Assembly: GCA_964019425.1 (NCBI GenBank)
Contig: OZ025799.1
Span: forward strand, 186,001 to 250,000
Length of the DNA stretch: 64,000 nucleotides
Source of the DNA: Flectonema sp. DT1601
Lineage: Eukaryota; Euglenozoa; Diplonemea; Diplonemida; Diplonemidae
Reading direction: 5' to 3'
Shown piece after piece: positions 29,202 to 37,953 of this stretch (its first letter is position 1; the number at the start of each line of letters is the position of its first letter). The position numbers and the translations under genes are program-made. The notes under the pieces are model-generated. The model did not search any database and was not told the DNA's origin. It was given only the letters and a program-made list of their open reading frames with translations.

Positions 29202-30449
29202 TTAAAAATAGATTCGATAAACTGAAAGCATTACAAGAGACACAGCCCACACAGAGGTTGTCACAACTATTGGCAACCCTGTCGGTACACTCCAGTCAAA
29301 GGCTCCTGCATAACGAAGACCTGAAATTAAGACCAAAAAGAATATAATTAAACGAGAAGTAGATTGTGATATCCTTGGAGCTAATATGTATTTTCCAAGA
29401 AGGAATCCTAACATTCCACATACAAACGCTGTGATGTGTACTGCTCCAGGTACAAAACCATCTGATATCGCGTGAGTAATTAAAGATTCAAGACACATTC
29501 CCCATGCTACAGGACCATACACAACTCTAATATCATCAATTGGAGTACCAGCAATAGCAAAATACGCCATCGCTGGAGGACCAGGTGCAGACACCACTCC
29601 AAACATGAATCCAGCAACCATTAAAGCACCAGCGTATCCTAGTAAGAATTTACCATCAGACTGCATGGTGTGTGGTGGGATTGCTTTTTTTATTCTTGAT
29701 ATGAGACAACAGGAAGATGAGGTGTCGTCGTCTTGAACTACCTCTGCGTCTGTTGAAGGTGAAACTTCTAATTCTTCTTCATTGAGTTCTTCATTGAGTT
29801 CTTCATTGAGTTCTTCATCGTCTTCTAGTTCCTTCATTTCTACACCGTTAGTTGACTCTCCTGCGTCTTCCTCAACGTCTAGAACTTCGTAGTTTGTTTG
29901 TGAAGTTTCTTGATGAATTGTATCATTGTGAGTGGTGGTTTTGTTCTTCTTTTTTGGAAGAAGAATCGAAGTTAGTTTCAGTGCAGCAATAACGACAAAC
30001 ACACACCCCGAAACGTACTTCACAGATTCCCTGTTCAGGAAGTAGATAAATATAACACCAGTCACAACACCAAGTGCTGAAGGAGGAATTGTTAAGAACA
30101 ACAGTGCGATTCGTTTTAATAATAATTTATTCATAACGCAGAGACTAAGTGACTGAATTCCAAATATCGCAACGGTTGAAACGATGATCGCGTCACGTAA
30201 ATCTCCTCCGAGACCTTCTCCACCTCCTTCGTCACATAAACTCATCGTGCCATTCGTTAGTTCCATGTCACTACATCCAGGGAATCCCATAACCCAACCT
30301 ACTTGCCATAGACATATGAATGTCAAGCCTGCTCCAAAAGCCGTAACGCCATTAACGGCTCCGGCAATAAACGCAACTAGTCCAGTAAATACACAAACTC
30401 TGATACATGTTGCACAGAAATAATATCCAGCACCACTGAATAGATTCAT
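29202..30449 (-). CDS. TauE/SafE-family (sulfite exporter-like) membrane transporter
   Basis: A 415-aa membrane protein with about eight hydrophobic segments in two halves. The first half has FIAGAVNGVTAFGAGLTF, the second GFMFGVVSAPGPPAMAYFA; both resemble the repeated Gly-rich signature of TauE/SafE permeases, which move sulfite or organosulfonates. The halves are joined by a cytosolic acidic loop containing ELNEELNEELNEEELE, coded by a 15-bp minisatellite at about 29769-29816. An acceptor (ATAATCAG) is 12 nt before the ATG. The substrate here is unknown. Confidence 0.85.
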   Translation of the reverse strand: MNLFSGAGYYFCATCIRVCVFTGLVAFIAGAVNGVTAFGAGLTFICLWQVGWVMGFPGCSDMELTNGTMSLCDEGGGEGLGGDLRDAIIVSTVAIFGIQSLSLCVMNKLLLKRIALLFLTIPPSALGVVTGVIFIYFLNRESVKYVSGCVFVVIAALKLTSILLPKKKNKTTTHNDTIHQETSQTNYEVLDVEEDAGESTNGVEMKELEDDEELNEELNEELNEEELEVSPSTDAEVVQDDDTSSSCCLISRIKKAIPPHTMQSDGKFLLGYAGALMVAGFMFGVVSAPGPPAMAYFAIAGTPIDDIRVVYGPVAWGMCLESLITHAISDGFVPGAVHITAFVCGMLGFLLGKYILAPRISQSTSRLIIFFLVLISGLRYAGAFDWSVPTGLPIVVTTSVWAVSLVMLSVYRIYF

Positions 30450-30686
30450 AGCTGAAGCATTCTGATTATGAAAATGATGATATTAACTAAAGAAGCGAAC
30501 TGATTGAATTACTTTAAAGAGATGAAAGATGGTTTCCTTTTTTTTTTTGTTTTTTTTGGACTAAAATTATTATAACCACACAAATCTTGTCTGGTTTTTT
30601 TTGTTTTTAGCTGCACACACTGTGCAGTAACTTAATAATATAAAAATGTGAGAAGAAGGTATTTACGTAGAATAGAGTTGAAGATA

Positions 30687-30914
30687 TTACTGCCGACCAG
30701 TTGCCAGTTTCATTACTAATGCTTCTTCGCATCCCTGAAATAGTACTGCGTGGGCTGATGTGATGTCACTACTACCTAATGTGCTCTTCTCGAAGTCATC
30801 GATGCCACAATTAATTTTCTCCACTAAATCACAAGACGCTGTCAATCTCGTGACCAGATTTGTTAATTTATTGTGCACACGATCAGCGATCGTTTCAATG
30901 TTTTCATCCGACAT
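30687..30914 (-). CDS. Small helical protein, 75 aa
   Basis: I start at the ATG at 30914 (the frame opens with a TTG four codons earlier). A very good acceptor, TTTCTTTTCATC...CTTCTGCAG, ends 17 nt upstream, which is the main reason to call it a gene. The product (MSDENIETIADRVHNKLTNL at the N-terminus) is mostly helical with hydrophobic heptads at about 5-40, and one Cys in a CEEALV segment near the C-terminus. Its size and helical character are like small subunits of tethering or adaptor complexes, but I cannot name a family. Confidence 0.65.
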   Translation of the reverse strand: MSDENIETIADRVHNKLTNLVTRLTASCDLVEKINCGIDDFEKSTLGSSDITSAHAVLFQGCEEALVMKLATGRQ

Positions 30915-31044
30915 GAAGTGATGCAAACAACCTGCAGAAGTGTTTTGATGAAAAGAAATATCAACCAGTTGTATTGATTAACATAAAAGGTCAGGGTAAC
31001 AAACACCAAAAAAAAAGAAGAAGAAAAAATTCCAATACTCCCTT

Positions 31045-32322
31045 CTATATGACTAAGCATTTCCCAGCTAAATTTGCAACCTTCCGTTGCCCTTCAGTGA
31101 TGGTAAATTTATTTGTAGTTTTTTCAGAAGGGTTTAAATTATTGTTTGAAGCAATCCATTTTGAGCACAAATCAACCAGAGGAATGTTACTCATACTATG
31201 TTGAGATAATAAATACATTGGACCAGGCTCTTGTATAGATTCTGTACTGGCTATACAGGGTTGTGAACCAGTATTAAGAAACCCATAACCAAAAAAGACA
31301 CAGTAGTGGGAGTACACTCCGTTGTACAATGCTGGGAGAGAGGTACCAGGATTACGATCGTAAGGAAAAACAATAAGCTTTCCATCATCAATAATACTTT
31401 TAATTACAATTTCAATATCATCAGTTGTGGTTTCCAACACATAGGCATCTTTGAACAACAAGACATCAACAGCCAACCTTTCAAGGTTATTTATATTAAA
31501 AATTTCACCATCAGCGGAATAGCTGCGTTCAACTGCTGTTTCCAGGAGTGTCTTTGCATCTGATGGTAGTTGTTGGTTGTAGTACTCTTTTACCATTCGT
31601 AGTGCGGCAAGGCCACATGATGGTCCGACTTGTCTTTGCCATGGAACATTGACGCAATGATAAGTAAAACATAATTCTGAAACAGTGAGTGACTCACACG
31701 ATGATGATATGAGTGAATGCAACTCTTCATTATCGCGAGATTGGGAAGGAAGCTCTTGAACCAATCGCTTTCTCATCCAGGTAACGTTTTCTCCTTCTCT
31801 CGGATTATCAATATTATCCATCGCAGAAGAATCCATTTTATTCTGTCTCTGAGACAGCATCGATTCCAGAGCTAATATAGCCTGTTGATTAAACTTTCTT
31901 AATACTGGTTTATCAAGATTAATTCTTTGACAGAACATGTATCCACACTTCTCATAGAAACCTTTAGCAGTGGAAGTCCAGAGGTATATGTAGGTGTAAT
32001 TCAATTCTTTAGCAACTTCCTCTAATCCAGACATGAGTTCTTTGCCGTATCCTTTTCCTCTGTGTTTTGTTGAAATTACAACAGATGTGATGGCGCATGC
32101 CATCCCTTCTCCAGTTTCCGCAGCATTTTGAATACGAGCACACCCAACACATTCTGATGAGTTATCGTTTGATTCTAAGAGAAGTCCGAAGGTTCTTCCT
32201 TCTTTTTTATTTTGAATCCTCTCCAGTCTCATCTCCAATGAAATACCTGGCCATTCCTCACATAGACATTCACACGCCTCTCTACAGAGTGAATCGTTGC
32301 TTCCTAACTCAACAACTTTCAT
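31045..32322 (-). CDS. NAA80-ACTMAP fusion: actin N-acetyltransferase plus actin maturation protease
   Basis: A 425-aa protein with two domains that act in turn on the actin N-terminus. Residues 1-140 are a GNAT acetyltransferase most like NAA80: REACECLCEEWPGISLEMRL, the acetyl-CoA loop KHRGKGYGKELMSGLEEVAK at 86-105 and KGFYEKCGYMF match NAA80 segment by segment. Residues about 225-425 match ACTMAP (C19orf54): RQVGPSCGLAAL with Gln231 and Cys236, ETAVERSYSADGEIF at 261, FPYD at 319, a His at 339 in YSHYCVFFGY, then PGPMYLLSQ and a C-terminal GKCLVI. In animals ACTMAP removes the acetylated first residue of actin and NAA80 re-acetylates the new end. The acceptor CTTCTACATCCCAG is 10 nt upstream. 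The domain calls rest on remembered family sequences; catalytic residues are all present. Confidence 0.88.
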   Translation of the reverse strand: MKVVELGSNDSLCREACECLCEEWPGISLEMRLERIQNKKEGRTFGLLLESNDNSSECVGCARIQNAAETGEGMACAITSVVISTKHRGKGYGKELMSGLEEVAKELNYTYIYLWTSTAKGFYEKCGYMFCQRINLDKPVLRKFNQQAILALESMLSQRQNKMDSSAMDNIDNPREGENVTWMRKRLVQELPSQSRDNEELHSLISSSCESLTVSELCFTYHCVNVPWQRQVGPSCGLAALRMVKEYYNQQLPSDAKTLLETAVERSYSADGEIFNINNLERLAVDVLLFKDAYVLETTTDDIEIVIKSIIDDGKLIVFPYDRNPGTSLPALYNGVYSHYCVFFGYGFLNTGSQPCIASTESIQEPGPMYLLSQHSMSNIPLVDLCSKWIASNNNLNPSEKTTNKFTITEGQRKVANLAGKCLVI

Positions 32323-32606
32323 ATTTCCAGAACTGGGATGTAGAAGTAATTGACCAATTGTAAACTATATTCACCTTCGTATCCAACTTGTGTTATAAAT
32401 AGTTCAGTACTTGTAGTGCATCCGGTTCAGTACCTACCAACAAAAAGGACTCAAATCACTATACAAGAATAAGAGGCTAGGGAGGTGCAATCCACGTTGT
32501 AGTCAAAACTCGAAAAACAAAATCCCTTGAAACATCTTGACGGCTTGTCAAAGATATTTAAAAAAAAAAAAAGTAAAAAAAAAAGTAAAAAAAAAAGATT
32601 AAAGCC

Positions 32607-33464
32607 TCAGCTTCCTTTGGATCTGATTTTAATAATCAGCGTGTGTCTTACTCCTTCTGCTAAGGGAGTGACAGAGTGCTCAACGTTTCCGAGATGCATT
32701 AATGCATGACCGGGTTTGTTGTGTGGAAAATCTGTAGTTGTTTCTTCATGAAAGACGCGAAATTTAGCCCCACTAAAACCATTAGATAAACAAATATTTA
32801 ATGTGGCGAGGTCTCCATCAAGGTGTCGAGGCCAGTCATTATTTGTCTTGGTGTCGTATCGCATTACCTTTGGGAGGATTTCATAGCTCTCATTCTTTAA
32901 TGATGGGAACAGTTCTTTCATAAAAGGATCAAATTGCTTCATGAACCCTTCAAATAAACCACTAAGTCCTAAATAAGACATTCTTAAAGCTATTCCACTG
33001 TCATTCGTGACATTTAAAAAGTTCTCAATCTCTCTAGTTAGATTTTTACAGAAATGAGGAGTGAACAACGGAAATGCAAACACGTTGCTTGAATGAGACT
33101 GAACAAAGTTCGGTTTTAACGGTTGCAGCAGCATTTCATTAGAGAAGCGACGCATTTCAGGGAACATAGGCTTATAGTCAATTTCCTGTATTAAAGACTT
33201 CTTTTCTTCACCAGCACCATGCATTCTTAAAACCAAGTGAAATGTTGATTCACGTTGGACGCAGTAGTCAGCCAGCGTCCTGCCATCTTCAAGTTGTTTG
33301 CCAGCAAAGATTAGTCGTTGTTCATTAAGTTCTATGTCTAAGAGTTCTCGTAATTTTCTTTTCACATCACCAACGGTATCCCTTGATGAATAGTCTAGAG
33401 TGTATGTCTCTCCTTGAAGTGTTTTTACAAACAGTTTCGGATCACCTTGAAAATAACCACTCAT
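32607..33464 (-). CDS. Ubiquitin-like domain fused to a 2-oxoglutarate/Fe(II) oxygenase
   Basis: I start at the ATG at 33464, because the acceptor CTTTTCATTTCAACAG ends 19 nt before it and a longer frame would begin upstream of that site. The 285-aa product has ubiquitin-like residues 9-85: [26 protein letters not shown] and STFHLVLR are nearly identical to ubiquitin, but the end reads MHGAGEEKK instead of RLRGG, so it should not be cleaved or conjugated. Residues about 125-283 form a prolyl/lysyl-hydroxylase-type double-stranded helix with iron ligands His214, Asp216 and His263 (HLD; GNVEHSV) and the 2OG-binding Arg273. Enzyme activity is expected. The ubiquitin part may target it to proteasomes or ubiquitin receptors; this is inference. 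Confidence 0.9.
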   Translation of the reverse strand: MSGYFQGDPKLFVKTLQGETYTLDYSSRDTVGDVKRKLRELLDIELNEQRLIFAGKQLEDGRTLADYCVQRESTFHLVLRMHGAGEEKKSLIQEIDYKPMFPEMRRFSNEMLLQPLKPNFVQSHSSNVFAFPLFTPHFCKNLTREIENFLNVTNDSGIALRMSYLGLSGLFEGFMKQFDPFMKELFPSLKNESYEILPKVMRYDTKTNNDWPRHLDGDLATLNICLSNGFSGAKFRVFHEETTTDFPHNKPGHALMHLGNVEHSVTPLAEGVRHTLIIKIRSKGS

Positions 33465-33784
33465 TGTAGAAGAGAAAACAAACCTGTTGAAATGAAAAGT
33501 ATAAATTATCACAGCAGGTTATTGCCTTTTAGATCGATTCCCTCTCTGACATTTTTTTTTTCCTTCTTGCTGTTAAGCAACCAACTTACACAAATTGTAA
33601 TATGTTGGAATAGTTTCTACTCCTCAAGTGTTCTCAGTTGTTGTCTGAGTTCGAAGTTTGAAAAATGTAATAATAATAAAACAATCGAGAGGATAAATGG
33701 GAGAACTTGTTTCAAAAGAAATGCGCCAAAACAGTACAATCGAAATCCACGTTATTAAATTACGTATAACCCGGATATAGTTTT

Positions 33785-34321
33785 TCATACTTTTATTTTG
33801 ACGAAATGACCCGACGGAAATGATGATTTAATTTCATGTTCTGGATTACTAATTTGAATAAGAGCATTACAAACATGCATGTGAGTGCATACTAGTATAG
33901 GTGAAGGGAGATCAGCGGTGTAGAGGTAGTTAACAAAGTGAGCAAGGCGCTCTTTTAGATGCCGAGTCCTTTCAGGTCTTCTTATTGCTGTTGAAGGAAC
34001 AACTGATTTGTATTCTTTTGAAATAGTGCAGCCGAATGTTTCTGAAGGATATGGAACAGCGTCAGGTAGGTCTGCATGTTGTCTGGAACTTAAAAACTCA
34101 ACTACTCCCCACTCCAGACAAACTTCTATTCCGCTCTTCTTAGCAAATGGTGCTATCGTTTCCAATGTTCTTAAGAATGGTGAGCAAATTATTGTTTTTA
34201 TTCCTGTCTTATCCAACTTCCCTGCCAGTGCTTCAGCATTCTCGCGACCAACATCCTTCAAACGAGATCCGAATGTCTGATCGTGTCCCCGCTTCTCATG
34301 TCTGAGTATGTATATTTCCAT
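33785..34321 (-). CDS. Histidine phosphatase (phosphoglycerate mutase superfamily)
   Basis: I start at the ATG at 34321 since the acceptor TTTCTTCAG ends 10 nt upstream; the frame extends further but that part would lie before the splice site. The 178-aa product begins MEIYILRHEKRGHD, where the catalytic His follows Arg (RHE in place of the usual RHG). CSPFLRTLETI is the second phosphate-pocket segment, EWGVVEF supplies the acid, and CTHMHV near the C-terminus holds the second His. The size fits small family members such as UBASH3/TIGAR-like phosphatases. Only 80 bp separate it from the stop of the next gene upstream. Substrate unknown. Confidence 0.85.
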   Translation of the reverse strand: MEIYILRHEKRGHDQTFGSRLKDVGRENAEALAGKLDKTGIKTIICSPFLRTLETIAPFAKKSGIEVCLEWGVVEFLSSRQHADLPDAVPYPSETFGCTISKEYKSVVPSTAIRRPERTRHLKERLAHFVNYLYTADLPSPILVCTHMHVCNALIQISNPEHEIKSSFPSGHFVKIKV

Positions 34322-34400
34322 TCTTATTGTACTGAAGAAACGAATTAAAGAAAATGATAACAAAAACAACATGAGTTATTTCTTAGTAATAATTGTTGTT

Positions 34401-35561
34401 TCATCCGTTGGGAAGTTTTGCAATTAAATTGGATACAATACTAGCCTGCTCTGATCTTTCAATTCTAATCAAAGCTTCATTACAAAGAGAGATATCTTCC
34501 CAGAGAGTGTTGTCAGTTGCTGCTTCGGCTTTTCGGATGCTATCGCATCTGTCTTTTTTTGTTAATTCTTTCAATATTGAAGACTGTTGAGTCACCCACG
34601 ATGATATTGAATCGTGTGGTGATTTATTAAATGATTCATTCATAGTTGATCGACGGAAAATATCCTTCGCAGAGTCGACAACAGATTCTAATTCTAGCGA
34701 TAGTAAATTAATTGACTGTTGAGCAGCATTATACTTTGCAAGCCAATCGGTATTTTCATTTCCAACAAAGACATCTCCAGGAAGTTGATGTTCGCTTGAA
34801 CCCGGAATACTGACAACAAACATAAACGAATCGATGCTGCTTAGTTTTTTTAATAAAATTTCTCGTATAAGAGATGAAACACCCGATACCTTACAATCGA
34901 ATTCATTTTCAAGAAACCGATCTGATTTTACCAACCCGGTTGACTTGTCTATAAGTTTATTGTCTTCACAATACAATAAAAAAACACTTATTATATCATC
35001 CTTCGTCGATCCTATTGTTTTTATAGGTGAGGCAGCACCAAGATTATATAACTGGTGGAGAACACTCCGTAGTTCATTATTTTTTAAGTTTAGTTTATAT
35101 TGTGGTATTTTACCGTGTGCGTCCACACATATATTTACAGATGACGGAGGTGATTTTCCAATTGGAAATTTGTGAGATAAGATAACATAACAACCTCTCG
35201 TTCCTTTTTGATGTTCCCACAAAAGTGTCTTGTTTGGTATCGAAATAGAAATCTTTTTAATTACATCAGTGAACGGAATGGTTTCCTTATCGCTATTGTG
35301 TAGTTGGAAATTAAGTTGAATTGTTTTTGCTGTTTCAGTCGCTCCAGCAATTGGCAGTCCATGTACGATAGAAGAGTAGCATACAAGTGTTAGCTTTATC
35401 GGTTCAGCTTCTCTTACATAGAAATCAGTTGCTGATGAGGCTCGTTGTTTTAAAATTCTTTGTAAAGTCTTTTCTATTTGGATCCCCTCGATCAACATAT
35501 CCCTGTCTTCACACTCACAGAATATACTATTTATTTCAGAACAGAGTTTTATACGTTTCAT
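34401..35561 (-). CDS. BAF60/SMARCD-like SWIB domain protein (chromatin remodeller subunit)
   Basis: A 386-aa protein aligned by eye with BAF60/Swp73. SSVNICVDAHGKIPQYKLN corresponds to the segment just before SWIB. Residues about 175-255 follow the SWIB/MDM2 fold: ELRSVLHQLYNLG, IISVFLLYCEDNKLIDKSTG and a FDCK..GVSSLIREILLKKL run. The C-terminal part (NKSPHDSISSWVTQQSSILK) matches the BAF60 end with FI.DWL..Q...LK. It is divergent, so a different SWIB protein is possible. The acceptor TCTTTTTTTACAG ends 17 nt before the ATG. Nuclear role inferred. Confidence 0.7.
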   Translation of the reverse strand: MKRIKLCSEINSIFCECEDRDMLIEGIQIEKTLQRILKQRASSATDFYVREAEPIKLTLVCYSSIVHGLPIAGATETAKTIQLNFQLHNSDKETIPFTDVIKKISISIPNKTLLWEHQKGTRGCYVILSHKFPIGKSPPSSVNICVDAHGKIPQYKLNLKNNELRSVLHQLYNLGAASPIKTIGSTKDDIISVFLLYCEDNKLIDKSTGLVKSDRFLENEFDCKVSGVSSLIREILLKKLSSIDSFMFVVSIPGSSEHQLPGDVFVGNENTDWLAKYNAAQQSINLLSLELESVVDSAKDIFRRSTMNESFNKSPHDSISSWVTQQSSILKELTKKDRCDSIRKAEAATDNTLWEDISLCNEALIRIERSEQASIVSNLIAKLPNG

Positions 35562-35729
35562 GCTATCAAATAAGAATCCTGTAAAAAAAGATATAAATAA
35601 TCACAACGGTTCCCGAATCAGTTTTGAGGGGCAGAAGCCCGTGCTGTCGGTGAATAGACAAAACTGAACTATGAAACTAATAATAAATTATAATAATGAA
35701 AAACAAAGTTTTCGTATGTGTAAGTGAAA

Positions 35730-37931
35730 TCATTGCCCAGGGAGACAGGAATTGCGAGGAAAACGAACAGCACCTTTAGGGGAATGTATCTGACCAGGGA
35801 ATATAGGAAGATAGAACTCTGTTAGTGGAGGTGGAAGTGTTAGGTAATCATCAACAGTTGAAAGACGAAGTCGATTTGATGGTCTCAGCTGCTTCCGAGG
35901 AATCGATTGAACTGAAGTATCAGAAGTGGTTTGGTTGCTTAATTCACAATTTGAATTTTGACTTGATTGAGTCTGGTCTTTGTCTTGACTACCACATGAC
36001 TCACCCTCACTCACTACTCTTGTTCTCACAGTCGGTTGATTCACTCCCGCAGTGAGTTGTTTAAGTAAGGATTCCCTAGCAGCGAGTATTCTTAATTCAC
36101 GTGTTCCAGCATGTGTTGTTATTACTGCCCACCAAGCCTTTAAACTATTTATTAATGATCTCGCAGGCAACACACCAACACTACTCTCAAGCATTGGACA
36201 ACGTAACATCAGTTTTGGAAGATGTAGAGAGTGTTTTAAAAGCGTTTCATGATGAAGGCATTCAGTAAGAAACTTTTTTTCTTCGATTGTAAATCGAAGT
36301 GATTGTTGAGTTGGTTGACCTGTTTCATTAAATCTTAACTGAGACATTGCATTGATGAAAGTATCAGAAATATTCATCATGTCAGTAACTCTCTCATTTG
36401 TACAATCCTTCATTCTCACAGATGACTTAGACTTACGAGGTAAACGATGATTTAGATTGCTACTTGTTAGGTATGCTAATTTTGTTTTTCTCGCATGTGA
36501 CTGAATAAGTCCAGATACCAAATCAACAGCTTCTAAAGGTTGAATCTTCTGAAGCGGGCTCTTTGTAATTAAATTATCAGGTGAGAGTAATGAAACATCA
36601 TAATTACTACTTTGAACTCCTAACCAACTGAGTGATCGAAACCAATCAGTCATTTCATGTTCTTTACCACTCAGTTGATCGTATTGATTGGTTATACTGG
36701 ATTGAAGATCTTTAACTTCCTTCTTCCACATGTTTAATTTCCTCATTACTTCAACTGCGGCGGTAGTTCTTCCATTCAAACCTTGTAGTTCTTTTTGTAG
36801 TTTAATTTCTTCTGCTAGTAGTCGATTTTTTATTTCTTTTTTCTTTTTTTCAAGTTCTAGTAATGATGTTTTCTGTTCTGCTAATTGACTTTGATCCCTT
36901 TCGAGATCGTGAGAGGCGTTTCGACGTTTCACCGCATCCTGTTCAATAGAAATTCGATTTCTCTCCAGCTGTGCGACTACTTTTAGGTATTGAGTGTGAA
37001 CTTCTTCAAGATTGTATCGACAACTGTAATATTCGTCGTGGAGGTCTCGAAGTGATTTTCGCTTTACGGTATAGGAATCTTCAGACCATTTTAGCTCTCT
37101 CTTTGTTTTTTCAATTAGTGTGTATTTGTCTTTAAGAAATCTATCTGTGGTAGCCCACTGTTCTTCTAACCCTTCGAGAGAAGTGTTTCTTGATTCTAAA
37201 ACTTTTCTTGCTTGCGAGATGTGTTGTTGTTGTTGTCGTACTTCAACTTCTCGTAATTCTATTGTAGACGCCAACGCAGCAGATGTAGCTGTGGCTGCAG
37301 TTATGTTCTCCTGAACGTCTGCTCTCAAATTTGTTACTTCAATTCGAATTCGTTCTATTTCACTCTCCAGTTGCTGTTTTGATTTTAACCTGACGGATTG
37401 ATTACTTTGTAGTTGATGAAACCTTCTTTCAAACTGAGCGTCACTGGCTGTCATGTTGTCTTCTATGACGTTTATAAGTGTTGAATCTGATGTTATATTT
37501 ATAGCTTCGTCTTCAATGGATGATTGTTGTTTTTCTAATGCTGCGTATGTATGTTCTTGTTGTGACAAGACTGAGTCTTGTGAATTCAGATCTTTTCGTT
37601 TTGCTGCAATTTCTCGAGCTCGTTTTTCACAAGTTTCAACGGCAGCTTCTCGTCTGTCAAGTTCAGCTTTTCTGTTTTCATTTTTACTTTCTGCCTGTCG
37701 AACAGTTCTTCTTCGATCGTCAACTTTCATTTCCGCTTGTCGGATATCTTCGACTCGTATCTTTGCTAAGAATTGAGCAGGTTTCGCAACTTTTGTTTTT
37801 ATTTGATGACCCAATGCAGTCGACAAATTTCTCTTCATCTTCACTGCCGGTACATCTGTTAACGTTGATAATACTGTGGGCAATGATAGAATCGGTCGTT
37901 CTGCATCATTTAAATTACCCGGGCTGGTCAT
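35730..37931 (-). CDS. Long coiled-coil protein, function unknown
   Basis: A 733-aa protein with dense heptads at about residues 60-430, rich in Lys, Glu, Gln and Arg (for example RQAEMKVDDRRRTVRQAESK, LLAEEIKLQKELQGL). The last 300 residues are less charged and may be folded; they contain FTIEEKKFLTECLHHETLLK and a Pro-rich end. There is no signal peptide or membrane segment. The acceptor CAGTTCTATTTCAG is 33 nt upstream and the leader has an overlapping uORF. It could be a cytoskeletal, basal-body or flagellar protein, but nothing in the sequence decides this. Confidence 0.75.
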   Translation of the reverse strand: MTSPGNLNDAERPILSLPTVLSTLTDVPAVKMKRNLSTALGHQIKTKVAKPAQFLAKIRVEDIRQAEMKVDDRRRTVRQAESKNENRKAELDRREAAVETCEKRAREIAAKRKDLNSQDSVLSQQEHTYAALEKQQSSIEDEAINITSDSTLINVIEDNMTASDAQFERRFHQLQSNQSVRLKSKQQLESEIERIRIEVTNLRADVQENITAATATSAALASTIELREVEVRQQQQHISQARKVLESRNTSLEGLEEQWATTDRFLKDKYTLIEKTKRELKWSEDSYTVKRKSLRDLHDEYYSCRYNLEEVHTQYLKVVAQLERNRISIEQDAVKRRNASHDLERDQSQLAEQKTSLLELEKKKKEIKNRLLAEEIKLQKELQGLNGRTTAAVEVMRKLNMWKKEVKDLQSSITNQYDQLSGKEHEMTDWFRSLSWLGVQSSNYDVSLLSPDNLITKSPLQKIQPLEAVDLVSGLIQSHARKTKLAYLTSSNLNHRLPRKSKSSVRMKDCTNERVTDMMNISDTFINAMSQLRFNETGQPTQQSLRFTIEEKKFLTECLHHETLLKHSLHLPKLMLRCPMLESSVGVLPARSLINSLKAWWAVITTHAGTRELRILAARESLLKQLTAGVNQPTVRTRVVSEGESCGSQDKDQTQSSQNSNCELSNQTTSDTSVQSIPRKQLRPSNRLRLSTVDDYLTLPPPLTEFYLPIFPGQIHSPKGAVRFPRNSCLPGQ

Positions 37932-37953
37932 CCTCGAAGAGTACTGATTTCAT
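37915..37953 (-). promoter_or_regulatory. uORF overlapping the coiled-coil gene start
   Basis: An ATG 22 nt before the main ATG opens a 12-codon ORF (MKSVLFEDDQPG) in another frame that ends inside the gene. If the acceptor at ...CTATTTCAG is used, this uORF would compete with the main start; a second AG 12 nt before the ATG would remove it. Confidence 0.4.

Noticed and set aside
34321-34372. Upstream extension of the histidine phosphatase (hydrophobic N-terminus)
   Set aside because: The extension lies before and across the TTTCTTCAG acceptor, so it is probably untranslated outron rather than a signal peptide.
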